NCBI GenBank assembly: GCA_030737835.1
Contig: JAUJYN010000040.1
Location: forward strand, 228,810-292,809
Origin: Acorus gramineus
Lineage: Eukaryota; Streptophyta; Magnoliopsida; Acorales; Acoraceae
Direction: 5' to 3'
Length of the DNA: 64,000 bases
In this document: positions 34,911 through 47,900 of the stretch, piece after piece
How positions within the stretch are numbered: position 1 is the first letter of the stretch
Layout of the letters: the number at the start of each line of letters is the position of its first letter
Made by a program: the position numbers and the translations under genes
Notes under the pieces: model-generated
What the model was told of the DNA's origin: nothing
The model's database searches: none
Seen by the model: only the letters and a program-made list of their open reading frames with translations

Positions 34911-35079
34911 TAGGGTCTATGGGAACCTGCTCAAGGTCTTCCAGAACCCTGTCTTCGGGACCGGGTCGGCTTTCGTCTGCCTTGACTCGGTCCTGAAGTA
35001 ATTGCTACCTCTTAGGATTGATTTTTCCCTCCTCTGGTAGTTCCTTGGGCAGGGTTGATTTCCCCGCTAAGGCTGCCAT

Positions 35080-35600
35080 GTAACATCGTCTCATGGCTAC
35101 CTGATCTCCTCGAATCTCCATTATCCCCTAAGACGTGGGAAAACAAAGATGATAATGATAAGTGGATGGGATCACCTTCATCGCCGCCAACCATGTGTGC
35201 CCGATAATTGCGTTGTATGGCGACGGGAGGTCCATGATGGTAAACTTCGTCATGGACGTCTAGTTCCCTGCTCGGACCAGCATCATGATGCGTTCGGCTG
35301 GGACGACTCGTGCACCATTGAAGGCGACCAAGGGATCCCTAGTCGGGACAAGGTCAGCCGCCTTCAACCCCATCCGAAGGAAGGGTTGCATGAAGAGGAT
35401 GTCAGCCGAGCTTCCTGTAACGACAAGAATCCTCTTGACATCAAAATTAGAGATGCGTAGAGTAATTAACAGAGCATCGGAATGTGAGACATGGAAGGAG
35501 AGCTTCCTGTGTCTACAAGAATCCTCTCGACATCAAAATTAGAGATGCGTAGAGTAATTACTAGAGCATCAGAATGTGAGGCCTGGACTCCTTCTAGGTC
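35080..35600 (-). pseudogene. Tat-type gypsy aspartic protease with duplicated active site
   Basis: Minus-strand reading gives ...NFDVERILVDTGSS near 35,545-35,500 and, 92 bp further on, NFDVKRILVVTGSSADILF near 35,450-35,400. A 92-bp tandem duplication doubled the active-site segment and shifts the frame (92 is not a multiple of 3). The downstream copy, which joins the rest of the domain (DPLVAFNGARVV, PSPYNAIIGHTWL), has Val instead of the catalytic Asp. Stops follow. Confidence 0.75.
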
Positions 35601-36080
35601 GGCGTCAGAGAAGGTGATGACTCCTTCGTCATCACTCTTTGCTTTCTTTGCGACCAGCTTCGGCTCCTGATCGATCTACATCATTTCGAAGGAGATTTGC
35701 ATCTTCTTCGAATCTCGTCGGATGCTCTTCGGCTTGGCGAAGTGTGGCTCACCTCCAAAGATGACGTCGATGACACCGGCTGAACTATTGGGGTGTCAAC
35801 ATTCGTAACCTGCTGCTCCTCTGTGGCTTGGGTCTTCTCGGAGGGTACATATTCCTTCAAGCGCCTCTTGCAGACCTGTTTTTCCAGGAATCATAAAAAA
35901 ATGCGGCATCGATTAGTCGTGTGTCACACGCTTTTGTGATAGTCACAGCGTAGAGACTGGTCCCGCTTTTACTCATCACTCTTCATTGGCTTAGGCTATC
36001 TGAACCATTGTTGACCCCAAATTTTGGGCAGAATTTTGGATGGTGGGATCTTAAAGAACATCCCCCGTCCCTCTCGCATC

Positions 36081-37025
36081 TCATTCGATGAGGCGCCATG
36101 CTTCTTGTCCTTTTTCACCCCGTCGGTCCTTCTGACGAGACTCCGATGAGCGTTTTGTTGCCTGTGCGGGAGTGGTGGTCGTCAGCGAGGAACGGGATGC
36201 TGCCACCACTTGCTTGAGGAGCTTAGATTCCTCCTCCACCTTTGTGTACTTTTTAGCATGCTCCATCAGATCACGCAAATAGGAAGGAGTGTGTTTGATA
36301 AGCGATTCCTTTAGGCCATTCTCGACTGGTAGTCCGTTGCGAAAGGCCATGACTACGACATCCTCGTTGTAGTCTTCTACTTCGAACTTTAGGATATGGA
36401 AATGATCGACATATTGTCGAATCGATTCCCCCTGTTGCATCTGGATCTTCATGAGATCTCCAAGGTCTTTCTTCATTTGCCCGCTGCAGATGAAGTGGTC
36501 GGCAAACATCGTGCCGAGCTCTTCGAAAGTTTGGATCGTCGCAGGTGGAAGAAGATGGAACCAGGTGAGTGCGGTCCCTTCCAGGCTGGATGGGAAGAGG
36601 CAGCACATTAGCCCATCGTACAGCTCGTACAATGCCATGGAGTGACGGAATGCCAAAATGTGGTCGTAAGGATTCGTCGTGCCATTGTACAACTTGAACT
36701 TGGGCTGAATAAACTTCCATGGAAGTCGTTTTCTGAGGATGGCAGAGCAAAACGGGGAGGCGAACCCCCATAACGCATGCTCCACCATTCTGTGATCTCG
36801 GGCGCACCACAGCTCTGAACGCAGATTGTGGTGGAGCTGTCCGACGGCTCCTTCTATTTGCTGAGGGGGGTCGCCCCGGTACCGGTCAGATACTTCGCGC
36901 AAGGCCGATCTTTCTTGATGAGTCAGCCTTTGCAATGCTTCCCTTTGGGCGGACCGTTCCTGGCGCAGGGAACGTCCGCGCCTTTGTTCCTCATGGTTCC
37001 GTCAACTAGCTTGAGGGGAGCGTGA
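36081..37025 (-). pseudogene. Tat-type gypsy gag, 5'-truncated
   Basis: The minus-strand frame 36,935-36,081 contains SPFCSAILRKRLPWKFIQPK, YNGTTNPYDHILAFRHSMAL, GTALTWFHLLPPATIQTFEE and ADHFICSGQMKKDLGDLM, the retrotransposon gag (PF03732) pattern. It packages the element RNA. The coding look extends upstream to about 37,025 (EEQRRGRSLRQERSAQRE) with a stop, then ends abruptly in unrelated AT-rich DNA. No PBS or 5' LTR is present, so the element is cut inside gag. Confidence 0.82.
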
Positions 37026-37029
37026 ACGT

Positions 37030-37440
37030 CTTTGTAGATAACTATTAAATATTCGTAACTATATTTATAATTTCTATATGTATCACATTATATTTTTATA
37101 TTTATGTAACTCTGTCTGTAAGGGATAGTTTGAGTATTATAAAAATTAAGAGGCAAAAAAAAAAAAAATAGAACCAGATTTCAAAGGTAAATAAAAAATA
37201 AAAAAAAGTTCAATGACAGAAAAAAAAAAATTGACCCTTAATTAAGAGGGTATTTGAACGATTACCCCTAAAATAAAATCATTTCAAATGTCGAGTTTTC
37301 AACCACTGTACTAAAAAAGAAAAAAAAAAAAAGAAACAATCATCCCCGTGTAACGTTTAAGCTACGCATGTCATCTTTCTGGACGAAAACCACCACCGCC
37401 CCCACCACTTTTAAATGAATTTTCAGTACGTGCAATAAGG
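37030..37440. other. AT-rich intergenic DNA upstream of NAP1
   Basis: Long A tracts (37,150-37,340) and no coding frame. It separates the truncated gag from the NAP1 promoter region. Confidence 0.45.
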
Positions 37441-37448
37441 AGAGCGGA

Positions 37449-37640
37449 TCATCCAACGGTCCACATCCATTGAATCCGATGATCGATGTTCCCGACCCTC
37501 CAAAGATACATCCAGCTGTCATTCTGACGTCAGAAGTCTAAGGCACGCCCTATCTAACGGTCCACATCCATTGAATCCGATGATCCCGACCCTCCAAAGA
37601 CACATCCAGCTGTCAATCTGACGTCAGAAGTCTTTACAAC
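37449..37640 (+). promoter_or_regulatory. Tandem-duplicated NAP1 upstream region with two TGACGTCA sites
   Basis: Two imperfect copies of ~94 bp lie in tandem, each with AACGGTCCACATCCATTGAA, GACCCTCCAAAGA, CATCCAGCTGTCA and TGACGTCAGAAGTCT. The palindrome TGACGTCA stands at 37,525-37,532 and 37,619-37,626; it is the binding core of bZIP/TGA-type factors. The first copy has an extra 7-nt segment (GATGTTC-like). An ACATAAAA motif near 37,749 may be the TATA element, with a CTCTCT tract after it. Confidence 0.55.
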
Positions 37641-37796
37641 TCCACGAGACTCGAGTCGGTAGTCACACTGTCCTGAGACCGACCATGCCGTGACCGAATC
37701 ACCGAAATCGTAGTCGAAAAGGGTCCGTCGCTTTGAAAAACAAACCCTACATAAAACTCTCTCTCTCTTTCTCGATCGGCAGATTTGCGAACTTCA

Positions 37797-37823
37797 ATGG
37801 CGGAAACGCAGTTTTTTTTGTAG
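37797..37823 (+). CDS. Upstream ORF in the presumed NAP1 leader
   Basis: ATG GCG GAA ACG CAG TTT TTT TTG TAG encodes MAETQFFL, 8 residues. It lies in the presumed 5' leader exon just downstream of the CT-rich start region. It could be a short uORF lowering NAP1 translation, if the leader is transcribed as assumed. No family resemblance. Confidence 0.35.
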   Translation: MAETQFFL

Positions 37824-37917
37824 TTCCCTGGTGCGGCATTTCGTCTTCTTCTTGTCCTTGATTTGCTCGTGGAAGAAATTTTTTATATGTGAGAATCATG
37901 ATGGGATCCCAAATGCA

Positions 37918-38316
37918 AATGTGTAGTCTTTGAATGTTGAATTATTGAAAATTTGTTGATGTGAACAAGTTATACACAAGACTAAACGTTTTTTTATGAT
38001 CAGATGTTCAGTTTGTATGCTTGAATTGAGTTATTATGGGATTGGAAATGAAAATTATCATTGGATCCCGTGAAATGTTGGTATTTGGTTTTTGGGCTTT
38101 TTAATGGTTGTTTCCAAATTATGTTCAGTTTGTCTTGTAATGGAAGGAGACGAGGTCTTATGATTAAATCTGGACTTGATTGGCATGAACCACAAATGTG
38201 TAGCCTTTTAGTGTTGGATTATTGAAAATTCGTGATGTGAACAAGTTATAAACAATTTCGGGAATTTTTTATGCTCAGATGTTCAGTTTGTATGCTTGAA
38301 CTGAGTTGTTATGAGT
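37918..38316 (+). repeat. Diverged direct duplication in the NAP1 leader intron
   Basis: The segment at about 37,918-38,040 (AAATGTGTAG..., ATTGAAAATT, GATGTGAACAAGTTATA, CAGATGTTCAGTTTGTATGC) recurs at about 38,196-38,316, offset by some 277 bp. Confidence 0.6.
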
Positions 38317-38975
38317 AATTGATTTCTCACTTCCCTATTATGCATTAGGTGCATGAACCTTTCAAAAATAGATCTCATAATCTATGAATTAGCTAAGGGT
38401 GAGGTGTCTGTTCATTCACTTGCACAATGATTACTTTGTGTCAGTTATGTACTTAAGAGCATGCGGTATATACTATATACCTGTATCCCACAATCATGAA
38501 CCACCATTTGGTTTGGGGATAAAATAAGAATGGTTATCCAAAATGGTATAAACTTAGTGCACTGTTTTGATCATATATATTTTTTTCTTCAAAAAAAAAA
38601 AAAAAACAATTACACAGTTTTTGATCAGTTGACATTTGTTTTAATCAAGCTTCAATAAGAACTGTTTTCTATTTAAATCTAACGCGTTATATTGGACTTT
38701 ATATCACCTGACTAGCATGGCATTATGTGTTTCCCTGTGGAAATAATTTATCTGGTTATTTTAGTTAGAAATGGCATGGCAATTCTGCCTAACACAAAAC
38801 GTTTATGAAGTGTATATTCTATACTCTATTCTACTCTATCCATTTTTAAAATTTTTTGTTTTAATCATGGTAAAATCAGTTGTTATTTGTCTTGGATGAC
38901 ACTGGACTTGTAATTTTTTGCATTCATTTACCTTCATGTGGATTCATCCAGACTTCAATTTATCAAGTTGAGCTG

Positions 38976-41900
38976 ATGGAGAAATCAAGGCTGCATTTTT
39001 CCAGTCAAGATGCATCCCCTAGCTTGGCAAAATCCAAGGACTGGGATGCCCTGTCAAGATGGTCTGAATATCTGAAGCCTGATGTATCCTCCACCCCAAC
39101 ATCTAAAGGTTGGAAGCATGTTAGTTTTGAACAATCACTCACCTCAGGAAGCTTCCAGAAGGCCGTGCATATCGAATGGGTGATCCAACTTTCCCAGGTT
39201 GCTGAAGGTTTAATGGCTAAAATGTACAGATTAATCCAAATTCTAGACCATCCAGATTTGGTTTCATATACATTTACAGAATCATTTTGGAAGGCTGGTG
39301 TATTCCCAAATTGTCCTAGAATCTGTCTGCTGGTCTCAAAAAAATTTCCGGATCATCCAAATAAATTACAACTTGAACGGGTAGAGTTTCTTGCTTGACC
39401 AGTGAACAATTTCAGTTAATATGATTTGGATTATTTTCTATGCCGATGATTTTGTTTCTGAACTGATAGGCTGTTTATGTACAGGTTGATAAGGTTGCTT
39501 TTGATGCTTTAAATGACAGTGCGGAGACCTATTTACAGAACTTAGAACCATGGATCTTGGTATGCATTGATTTCTTGAGCAGTCGTTAATTACTCAATAT
39601 ATTTCACAAATGTATCAACTGCATAAACCTGGCATTATTAAAATTTAAACTTTATTTTTATTTATTAATTATAGATAATGTTTATGAAACCTTACATTCA
39701 GAATAAATAGCAAATTTATTTTTCTTTCACAATTAATTATATATTATGTAATAGTATAGTTCAGTTCACAATTGTGGAAAACTTAGTGTATGTATATCCC
39801 ATATAAATTTGGCTTTTCTTGTCCTTTTTTTTTTGGTAAGTGGAAATAAATTTGGCTTGTCAATTGTAGAGGATGCATTGACTGAACCAAACTTTGGTGG
39901 GAAACTCTGAGTTTTCATTAAAATGGAAATGATTGGTTCCTTCTGTTTTTCTTAATACAAAACAAATCTCCATACATGTTTATTACGTGGTATTGATCAT
40001 CATCATCATCAGCATCATCATCATTATTTTTATTTTTGCTTATGGTGCTTGATTTTCTCTAGTTATTGCTTGACTTAATGGCATTTCGGGAGCAAGCTTT
40101 GCGGCTCATCTTGGATTTGAGCAGTACAGTAATTACGTTGCTGGTGAGTAATGAATATATTCTTTCATCAGGCAGAAAGTGGTCAGATAATTCCATCCAA
40201 TTCATAGGACTTTTTAACTTTTTCTATGGATAGAGATTGCATTTGGGAAGTTCCATCAGTTCTCTGAAAATGCTATGCTCTTTTTTGTAGCCCCATCAGA
40301 ATTCACTGATCCTGCATGCATTTATGGATCTGTTTTGTTCTTTTGTCCGTGTCAATCTAGTATCTGAGAAGGTAATTCCTCCATCAGTTTATTGTTCTTG
40401 GCTCTTTTCTCTTTCGTTAAATTGCTAATGTAGGGGTTCTTCACATTTCTCTTTTTTTGTACAGATACCAAGGAAAATGATATTACAAATGTATAATCTA
40501 TTGCATACCATGCTAAGAAATGGTCGAGATTGTGAGTTTTATCATCGGTAGGAAAGTTCTGTCAATATTCTGTACCCATTGATTAAGACTTTTTATTTTT
40601 ATTTTTAAAATAACTCAGATGGGTTCTTGATATTGTTTTTACTTCTGCATTTGTTTTTGTATTGATGGTCTTTTATTTTTTGAAAATGGAATAGGACCTT
40701 GTTTCGAACTGCTTTCTCTTATTCTAAGAGGAGATGTCCACCTGCTTTTTTCTTATCATGTTTGCTATCCTGAGAATTCTCTAGTTAATAAAACTTCTGC
40801 GGTAGTCTGACAATTACACCTAAAAAAAATAAAGAAAAATCAGGAGTAGAAGTAGATCGCATACATTTAATGAAATATTTTGGCCTTGTCACATATATCT
40901 CACACTAACTGATGAGTAGAAGTCATGCATGTGTTTCCTGCTAATAGAAAATTAAAGTCAATTGTTATGTATGTCATCAGTTTTGTTCAATATTATCACA
41001 TCATGTTATAATTCCCTGTGGTGTATATTCCAATTGGTGGAGTCCACTGTAGTAGTTTCAATCAAATTTGGGCATAAGAGTAACCCCAACGTTCTTTTAA
41101 TATGTTCAGTCCTCTCTCCTCAGCAGCCATATGGACATCAGTGAGAATAAGCTTCAGAACCTTGTCACCAGTACGGAATTTGGGAATAATGCGGCAGTGC
41201 GATAATTCTCAATACTATAAAATTCGGGAAAAAGACGGAAAAAAAAATCGAAACGATAAAAAATAAAATTAAAATAGAAAATCAGCAATCTTTAAATGTT
41301 TGAGACTTGAAACATAGTACTTTAGGCCAAGTAAATTAATCAAAACATAACATTGACATCTACTAGTTTATAGTTCAAACTTCAAATGCATCAAAATATT
41401 ACAAAAAGTAAAATGCGTTTAATACGGGTTTAATACGTGTTTAATATGCGTTTAATACGCGTAGTACGCATTTAATTCGGTAAACGTGTACTTTTCTTTG
41501 AAGGCTCAATCAATACGGGATTAAAACTTATTCGGTTTAATGCGTGTTTAATACGTGAATTATTCATTAATTTGGTATTATCGGTATCAAGGTTTCAAAA
41601 GTTGAACTTTACGGTTGGTTTTTATTTTGGAAAATCCTTCGATTCCTTTCCTTATACGCATGCCAGATAGTTGCAGTTTAACATACACCAACCGTTTGTG
41701 CAACCTGCCCATGACCATGAAAGATGCCCTGAAACCATGTCACTTCAGCCAGTAGGAAGTATTTTTGTTTCCTGTTCCATCCTAACTCAGCAAAAGAGTT
41801 ATCCGTATCCAGGCATAAAGGAACCATTGAAAAAGAGGTGGTCTACTGTTTTTGTTTCTGCATGACATCAATCCAGTTTTCTACGTTGGCCTGTCTTTTT

Positions 41901-44900
41901 CAGTTCTAGACTCAGTGCAAGCATGTGTGTACCCTTGCTGAACAGGCTCATTGCTAGAATTACAAGATATCCCATATCCTAAGCCAGACTGGAAGACTTG
42001 AACTAAGTAGCCTGCATATTCAGTGGACCAGTGTATTACCTTCCAAGAGCTATCATTTCTCAAGTGGAAAAACTAATGGCAAGGTACTTGCTGGCTGGTT
42101 CAAAAGACAAAAAGAAAATGCATGCAGGCTGTGAGGTGTGTAAACCTACGTCTGAAGGAGGATTGGGATTAGGATTATCTGAGAATTGACTATGGTTGGT
42201 CTTGTGAGCATAAAATGGAAGGTCTTTCTTAGAATGACACTCGAGGCCATGGAAATCGCAATACCAGGTGCTACCTGTCCTCTGTGCAGAGGCAAGCTTG
42301 AAACTGTGGATAACATCTTTTTTAACTATAGCTTTTAATGCTTGGATATGGAAAGTCTTATTAATGAAATTGTGTAGTATAAAGAGGTAGTAGAAAAGAC
42401 CACTTACTGATGAAGCCAAATGGATTATGGGGGTATACAATTGAAAATGACAAATTGCTTGTTTTGCCAGAGCCTGCTTCACTGCAACTATTTGGTTTAT
42501 TTGGAGGGAGACTGGGAGAGAAGCTTCAGAATTTTCAAGTAGACAAGGAAGTCCAAACTGATGGGTCTGTCTCACATCTTGAATTCTGTAATAATGTTTA
42601 TTCAGTCCACCAAAGCTAGAGAAGTCCCATTTGGCAAATTGTCCAAAAAATGACACACAGACTGAAGGCATATTGTCCAAGGTGACTGAGAGAAGGAAAT
42701 TCTTCAAAGGCTGACTGTACTCTTATCACCTAAACAGGAAAAGGATACTCATCACATTTTGCAAAGGCTATCTGTTGACTGGATAATGAAGGTGCAAAAG
42801 CCATAGACAAAGCTAGATTCGGTGGCCTTCTCCGAAATCACACTGGAGATTTATTATAGCTTTTGCAGAAAGAACAGTGGAAATGCCAATTCATGTTCTA
42901 GAAGGTAGTGGGTTCTAAAAGGATTGCAGCTTGCCAGAGAAACAGATATTTAGTGCATTTGTGTGGAGACGGATTCCAAACTGGTTGCTAAATTACTGAG
43001 TGGCGAATTTGAAGTGCCTTGGGTTGTCACATCTGAGATTTTCCACAGTAAAATCTTTTGGACGGTTCCCAAGGATGACTAGTAGAGAAATATCTGGAGA
43101 AATTAATGCTCCTATAGATTTCCTGGAAAGCTGCAAAACAGGCAATTGGAGGTGCAATCTACCACAATAGGTCCAAACTTCCCCCCAGAGTTTCGTGTCC
43201 TGTTAGAGCAAGACAGACAGGGCATCCCCAAATGCATAAATAGAACAAATTAGTATGTGTTCAGATGACCATATGTTGGGTTCTGTATCTCAGGTTAATC
43301 CAAGGAAAACAGATTCAACCAATGAATTTAATTCTTCGGTTTCCCTCTTTTATATGACATGGGAAGTGAAATAAGTTATGCACAATACAATTAGTCTGTC
43401 TTAACTAAAAACATTTCAGAAATCATTAAGTTTCAATCAAACTTCTCCCCAATTGGTATGCTTGGGTTCATTTCAACTCTGTAACTGTTTAACGAGTTAA
43501 TATAACGAGTTAATATTGTATGTTCCATGTATTGTCTTGGTTCTCTTAAGTTTTATTCCTAAAATTCTATGAGTTGAATGTTTTCTTTGCTGGAATGTTG
43601 GAAAATGTAGTTATCTGTTGACCAGATGCAAAAATCTGAAAATGAAGGTTAAATGACCAATGGCTGAACTGTTATTAGCAAGAACTTTGAAACATATCTC
43701 TATGTCCAATATTCTGTACTTTTTATCAGACACTAAATAATCTGTCCTTATTGTCTCAAATTCCGTAATCCTGTTTCTAACATCTGTTTTTATAGGTTGG
43801 TTCAATTTGTAGACTCTTATGACCCACCACTAAAGGGGTTGCAGGAGGATCTCAACTTTGTCAGCCCTCGTATTGGAGAGGTCACATGCTTTTCTCTTTC
43901 ACATATTTATTATGTTTTCTTTATGATGTAATGACGTATTACATCATAGTACCATATTTAATGGCAAGCCCTTCTTTTTTTTTTTTTTTGTTTCTAGGGA
44001 TCAACATATTCATAATATAGTTTTAATCCATTGGTCTATTGAAAATCGAGGTTTTTGTGTCTGGAGGAAGCGTGATTCTCCTGAAAACCATGCTATCTAA
44101 CATTCCAATTTATAAACAAGCTGGAAGCTATTTGGGGAATGAGGGTTGTGTTGTTGCGGGAGAAAGAGTGTGTGTTTGGGTATTTGGGGGATGGGGGTTG
44201 TGTTGTTGCGGGAGAAAGAGTGTGTGTTTGGGTTTGGGGAGCCGTTGGTTCTTCACGGAAGTTACTATGAAGCACTGAGTGTTTTCAGACCAACTAAAAT
44301 TTATACACAAATGAACTGATTTTTGGAAGAGGGTTTCTTAAAATATAGTGATGGAGAGGATAATGAGCAAGAAGATGTGGCAAAGCATGTGAAACATGGG
44401 AAACATCTGTATCTGGTGGCCTAGACCATTTAATTTAACTTGAAGGGATACATTTAAATGCCATTAAATATATTCTTGAAGTTCTAAAAAAGCCTATTTA
44501 CATCTTGGGGTTTGAGGTGTGTGTGGGCATAATGATATTATGAAATTGCCATTTGTGAAATTTTGAGCCTCCTCCCAAAGAAAACATATTAAAACTAATA
44601 TGTACTCAAATGGATCATCAATGATAAAACTATTTGTTACTCCAATTCCTATGTTTTCCCAATTAATATTAAGTTACTTTCTTAATTTCTAAACTTGAAG
44701 AACTCTTTTGGGGGCAAAATGTGCATTTAGGTCATCTTTGCTTTGCTTATATAGGACCAGCCTTCAAAAAATGTTTTAGAAAGAAGAGAATGTACATTGT
44801 CCTTTTCATAAATTCAAGAAACTATTACAGTAAATCAAAGAGAATTTTGTAGGAGTTTCTGTTTTATTGGGGGATTGAAATCATTAATACAGATTTTTGG

Positions 44901-47900
44901 ATTGGGGGATTAAATTGATAATACAGACATTTGGACTCTGTTGGAATAAATATTTTTGCCCTCCGCCTCTGGAAAAAGTCATTTCTGGACTGAGCAAACT
45001 GAGGGTCACTCTTTTCAGAGATCATCCTGTTAATAATCTCAATAGTACATGGGAGTGTGACTATAGAATAAGTAGTAAACGCCAATATGAAATGAATTAT
45101 TTGATGACGTAAATTAACACAAGATCTGTTTTCCAGAAATTCTTTCCTTGGGTCGGTTTTTGTATTTAGCATTAGAATAGTAGACAGTTTTGAGTAGAAC
45201 TTTTCTGTACCCTCTTCATACTAGGTTCTGGAGGCTGTTGGTCCAATTATTTTTCTCTCTACTGACACCAAGAAGCTGAGAAATGAGGGCTTTTTGAGTC
45301 CATTTCATCCTAGATATCCAGACATACTCACAAATTCTGCTCATCCAATGGTAAGCATTTCTCCTAGTAAGCTTCATATTGCCATGTCATTTAGTTGCTA
45401 ACAAGGACAATTCTTTACGAGATGCATGCCTTCAGGGTTCACTTATCACTTGTCATTTATGTCTTCTTATCAGAGGGCTCAAGATTTAGCAAATGTTACT
45501 TCATATCGAGAATGGGTTCTACTTGGGTATCTTGTTTGTCCTGATGAACTTCTTCGTGTAACCAGCATCGATATTTCAATGGTACGCTGTGTGTATTTTT
45601 TTAATCCAGATATTACATTGCCTTGAACTGTTTTTATAAAAACACAAAATCTGCAACACACGATCTTATTCATGAAACACATGCATTTCTATTTTCTGTA
45701 CTACAGAACAGGCTTTATTTCAGTAGGGTTTGAGAAAACATGTTTTTTTTGCTTCTGTCTCATGTTATTCAACATGTTTCTTTGGAGATGTATATAATGC
45801 TATGCACATAGATGACGGAAATGATGTTGGGGCTTTGGGAGTGTAACATGTGAACTAATTATTTGAAAACTCATTTTCTTTCTCTTTTTTCTTTTTTTTT
45901 ATGGGGGAAGTAACTCATATTTTGTAATCTGCTTTCTTTTTTTTGCTAGATTTAGTCAATATGTCAGTAAATCTTATCCCATTAGAATTTCTCATGTCCT
46001 CTGCCGCTTGACATTCAATGCTGCATCAATTTGATCAACTCCTCTACCACAACTTCTGTTGCCCATCAATCACTCTGCACAACTCCTCCAACCGTGCCAT
46101 TGCTGAATTTAATGCATCCACTGATGTCATGTTGTGCCATGCCACCAGTCTGGCCCCTCAAACTAGACAAAAGAGATGGGGCCCTAGGCGTATTTATAAA
46201 ATGGGGCTCTATATTTACATAATTTTTTTATTATCATAAACTATTTTTAAATTAATCTTTAAATTTAATTTTTAATTATTTTACACAACTAAGTCTAACA
46301 AAATTGAATCTCAATGAAATAGAAAAAATAAAACGTATAAAAAACATATGTTAAAAACAAGCAGAAAAAAAAGATAAAAATGAACGAAAAAAATTGATCA
46401 CAAAAAAGAAAAATTTCTTAAAGATACGAGAAATAACATATGAATCAATATGATATATTTTTTTTTTAAATTAAATTATAAATAAAATGGAATCCCGATA
46501 AATAAGAAATAAATAACAAATAAAGGGATAATACAGATAAGTTTTTAATTTGAAATAAACTAATTAACAAAGAAAATAATATCTATAAAATAGGAAATAT
46601 GAAATAGAAAATATAAAAATATAAAAAACAAAAAAATCGAAAATAAGAAAAATAAATTAAGTCACATTTTTTATTTCCAAATTGGATTATATAAAATGAA
46701 ATCCCAATAAAATAGAAACAAACCATAAATAAAATCGGATAAAATTTAAAAAATAAATAAAATAATTAAAAACACAAAAAATAAATAAATAGGTAATAAA
46801 AGAATATAAAGATAAAAAATTAGAAATTACAAGTTCTGAAAATGAAATGTGAGCTGGAATTATTGTTTAAAATTACGTAAAACAAATAAATTCCAAAAAT
46901 TTAGGAACAACTAGAAAACATGGATAAGTTTTTTAAATTATAAATAAGATAAAATAATTCAAAGTAAACAAAAATCCACAAAAAATAGGGAATAATTTAT
47001 TTCAGATCTTGGGGCCCTCCGTATTTGGGGGTCCTAAGTGACTGCCTATGGCCTCCATTGTGACTGTCAAAGTCATCATTTGTACCAATTTCATGACCAA
47101 CGATGAAGCAATCTCCTCAATCATGTTTGCTAAACTGCCAACCATATTCCATGGATAATAATATAATGACTTTTCTTGCACCAGCTTGTCCCCAACCATA
47201 AGTTACTATGAGCATCACCACCAACTCCACCTCCACTCCCTGTTATCATGACCAGCATCACCGTCACCTGACCCATGATTGTGTAAGGCATTGAGATGTT
47301 GATTGACCAAGGATGATGGCAAGAACTGATGCACTTCTTATCCTCCTCACCCTATGCACCGGCATCACTTTTTTTTATTTATTCAGTGCGTCTTTGTATT
47401 TTCACATGCATGGTGCAACTTCTTTCCGGGGCAAACAGGCGGAGTTAGCCTTCCAAGCTCGACCGTAAGGTCAGCCACGGGGGGTCTCTCCGATATAAAA
47501 AAAAAAAAATGGTGCAACTTCTTTTAATTATTCTATTATTCCTTAAAACTCAATGACTCTTTACTCTTTAGATATTCTCATGGTTCTTGATAGAACATAA
47601 CCATTGGTGTCTTTGCAAGAGTATCTAGCAGCAGAATATTTATGCCATTAAAATTTTCTAAGATAATGCAAAACTATGTATATATTTTATCATGGGGATA
47701 TATGATGCCTTCTTGTTCTTCTTTAACTCTTGTGAGCACGTCATGCATCATTGGTTTATATAATGAGATAGCATATTGGTTTTGGGAGTCAATGTTAGTT
47801 GATTAAATATATGCATAATATTACAAGCTCTACAATTTGTTATTGCTCCTTTTGCGCGGCATTTTTTTCAATGTCAACACATCTTCACTAATTTTTACTT

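Noticed and set aside
36271..36810. Minus-strand 179-codon frame overlapping gag
   Set aside because: Alternate frame of gag; the other frame has the PF03732 motifs.
38880..38975. Upstream ATG at 38,880 as the NAP1 start
   Set aside because: The upstream residues look non-coding and an acceptor CATCCAG lies between; ATG at 38,976 fits the family N-terminus (MEKSR...SQD).
42060..42707. Minus-strand 215-codon frame in NAP1 intron 5
   Set aside because: The plus strand here carries the LINE zf-RVT motif; the minus frame has no recognisable domain.
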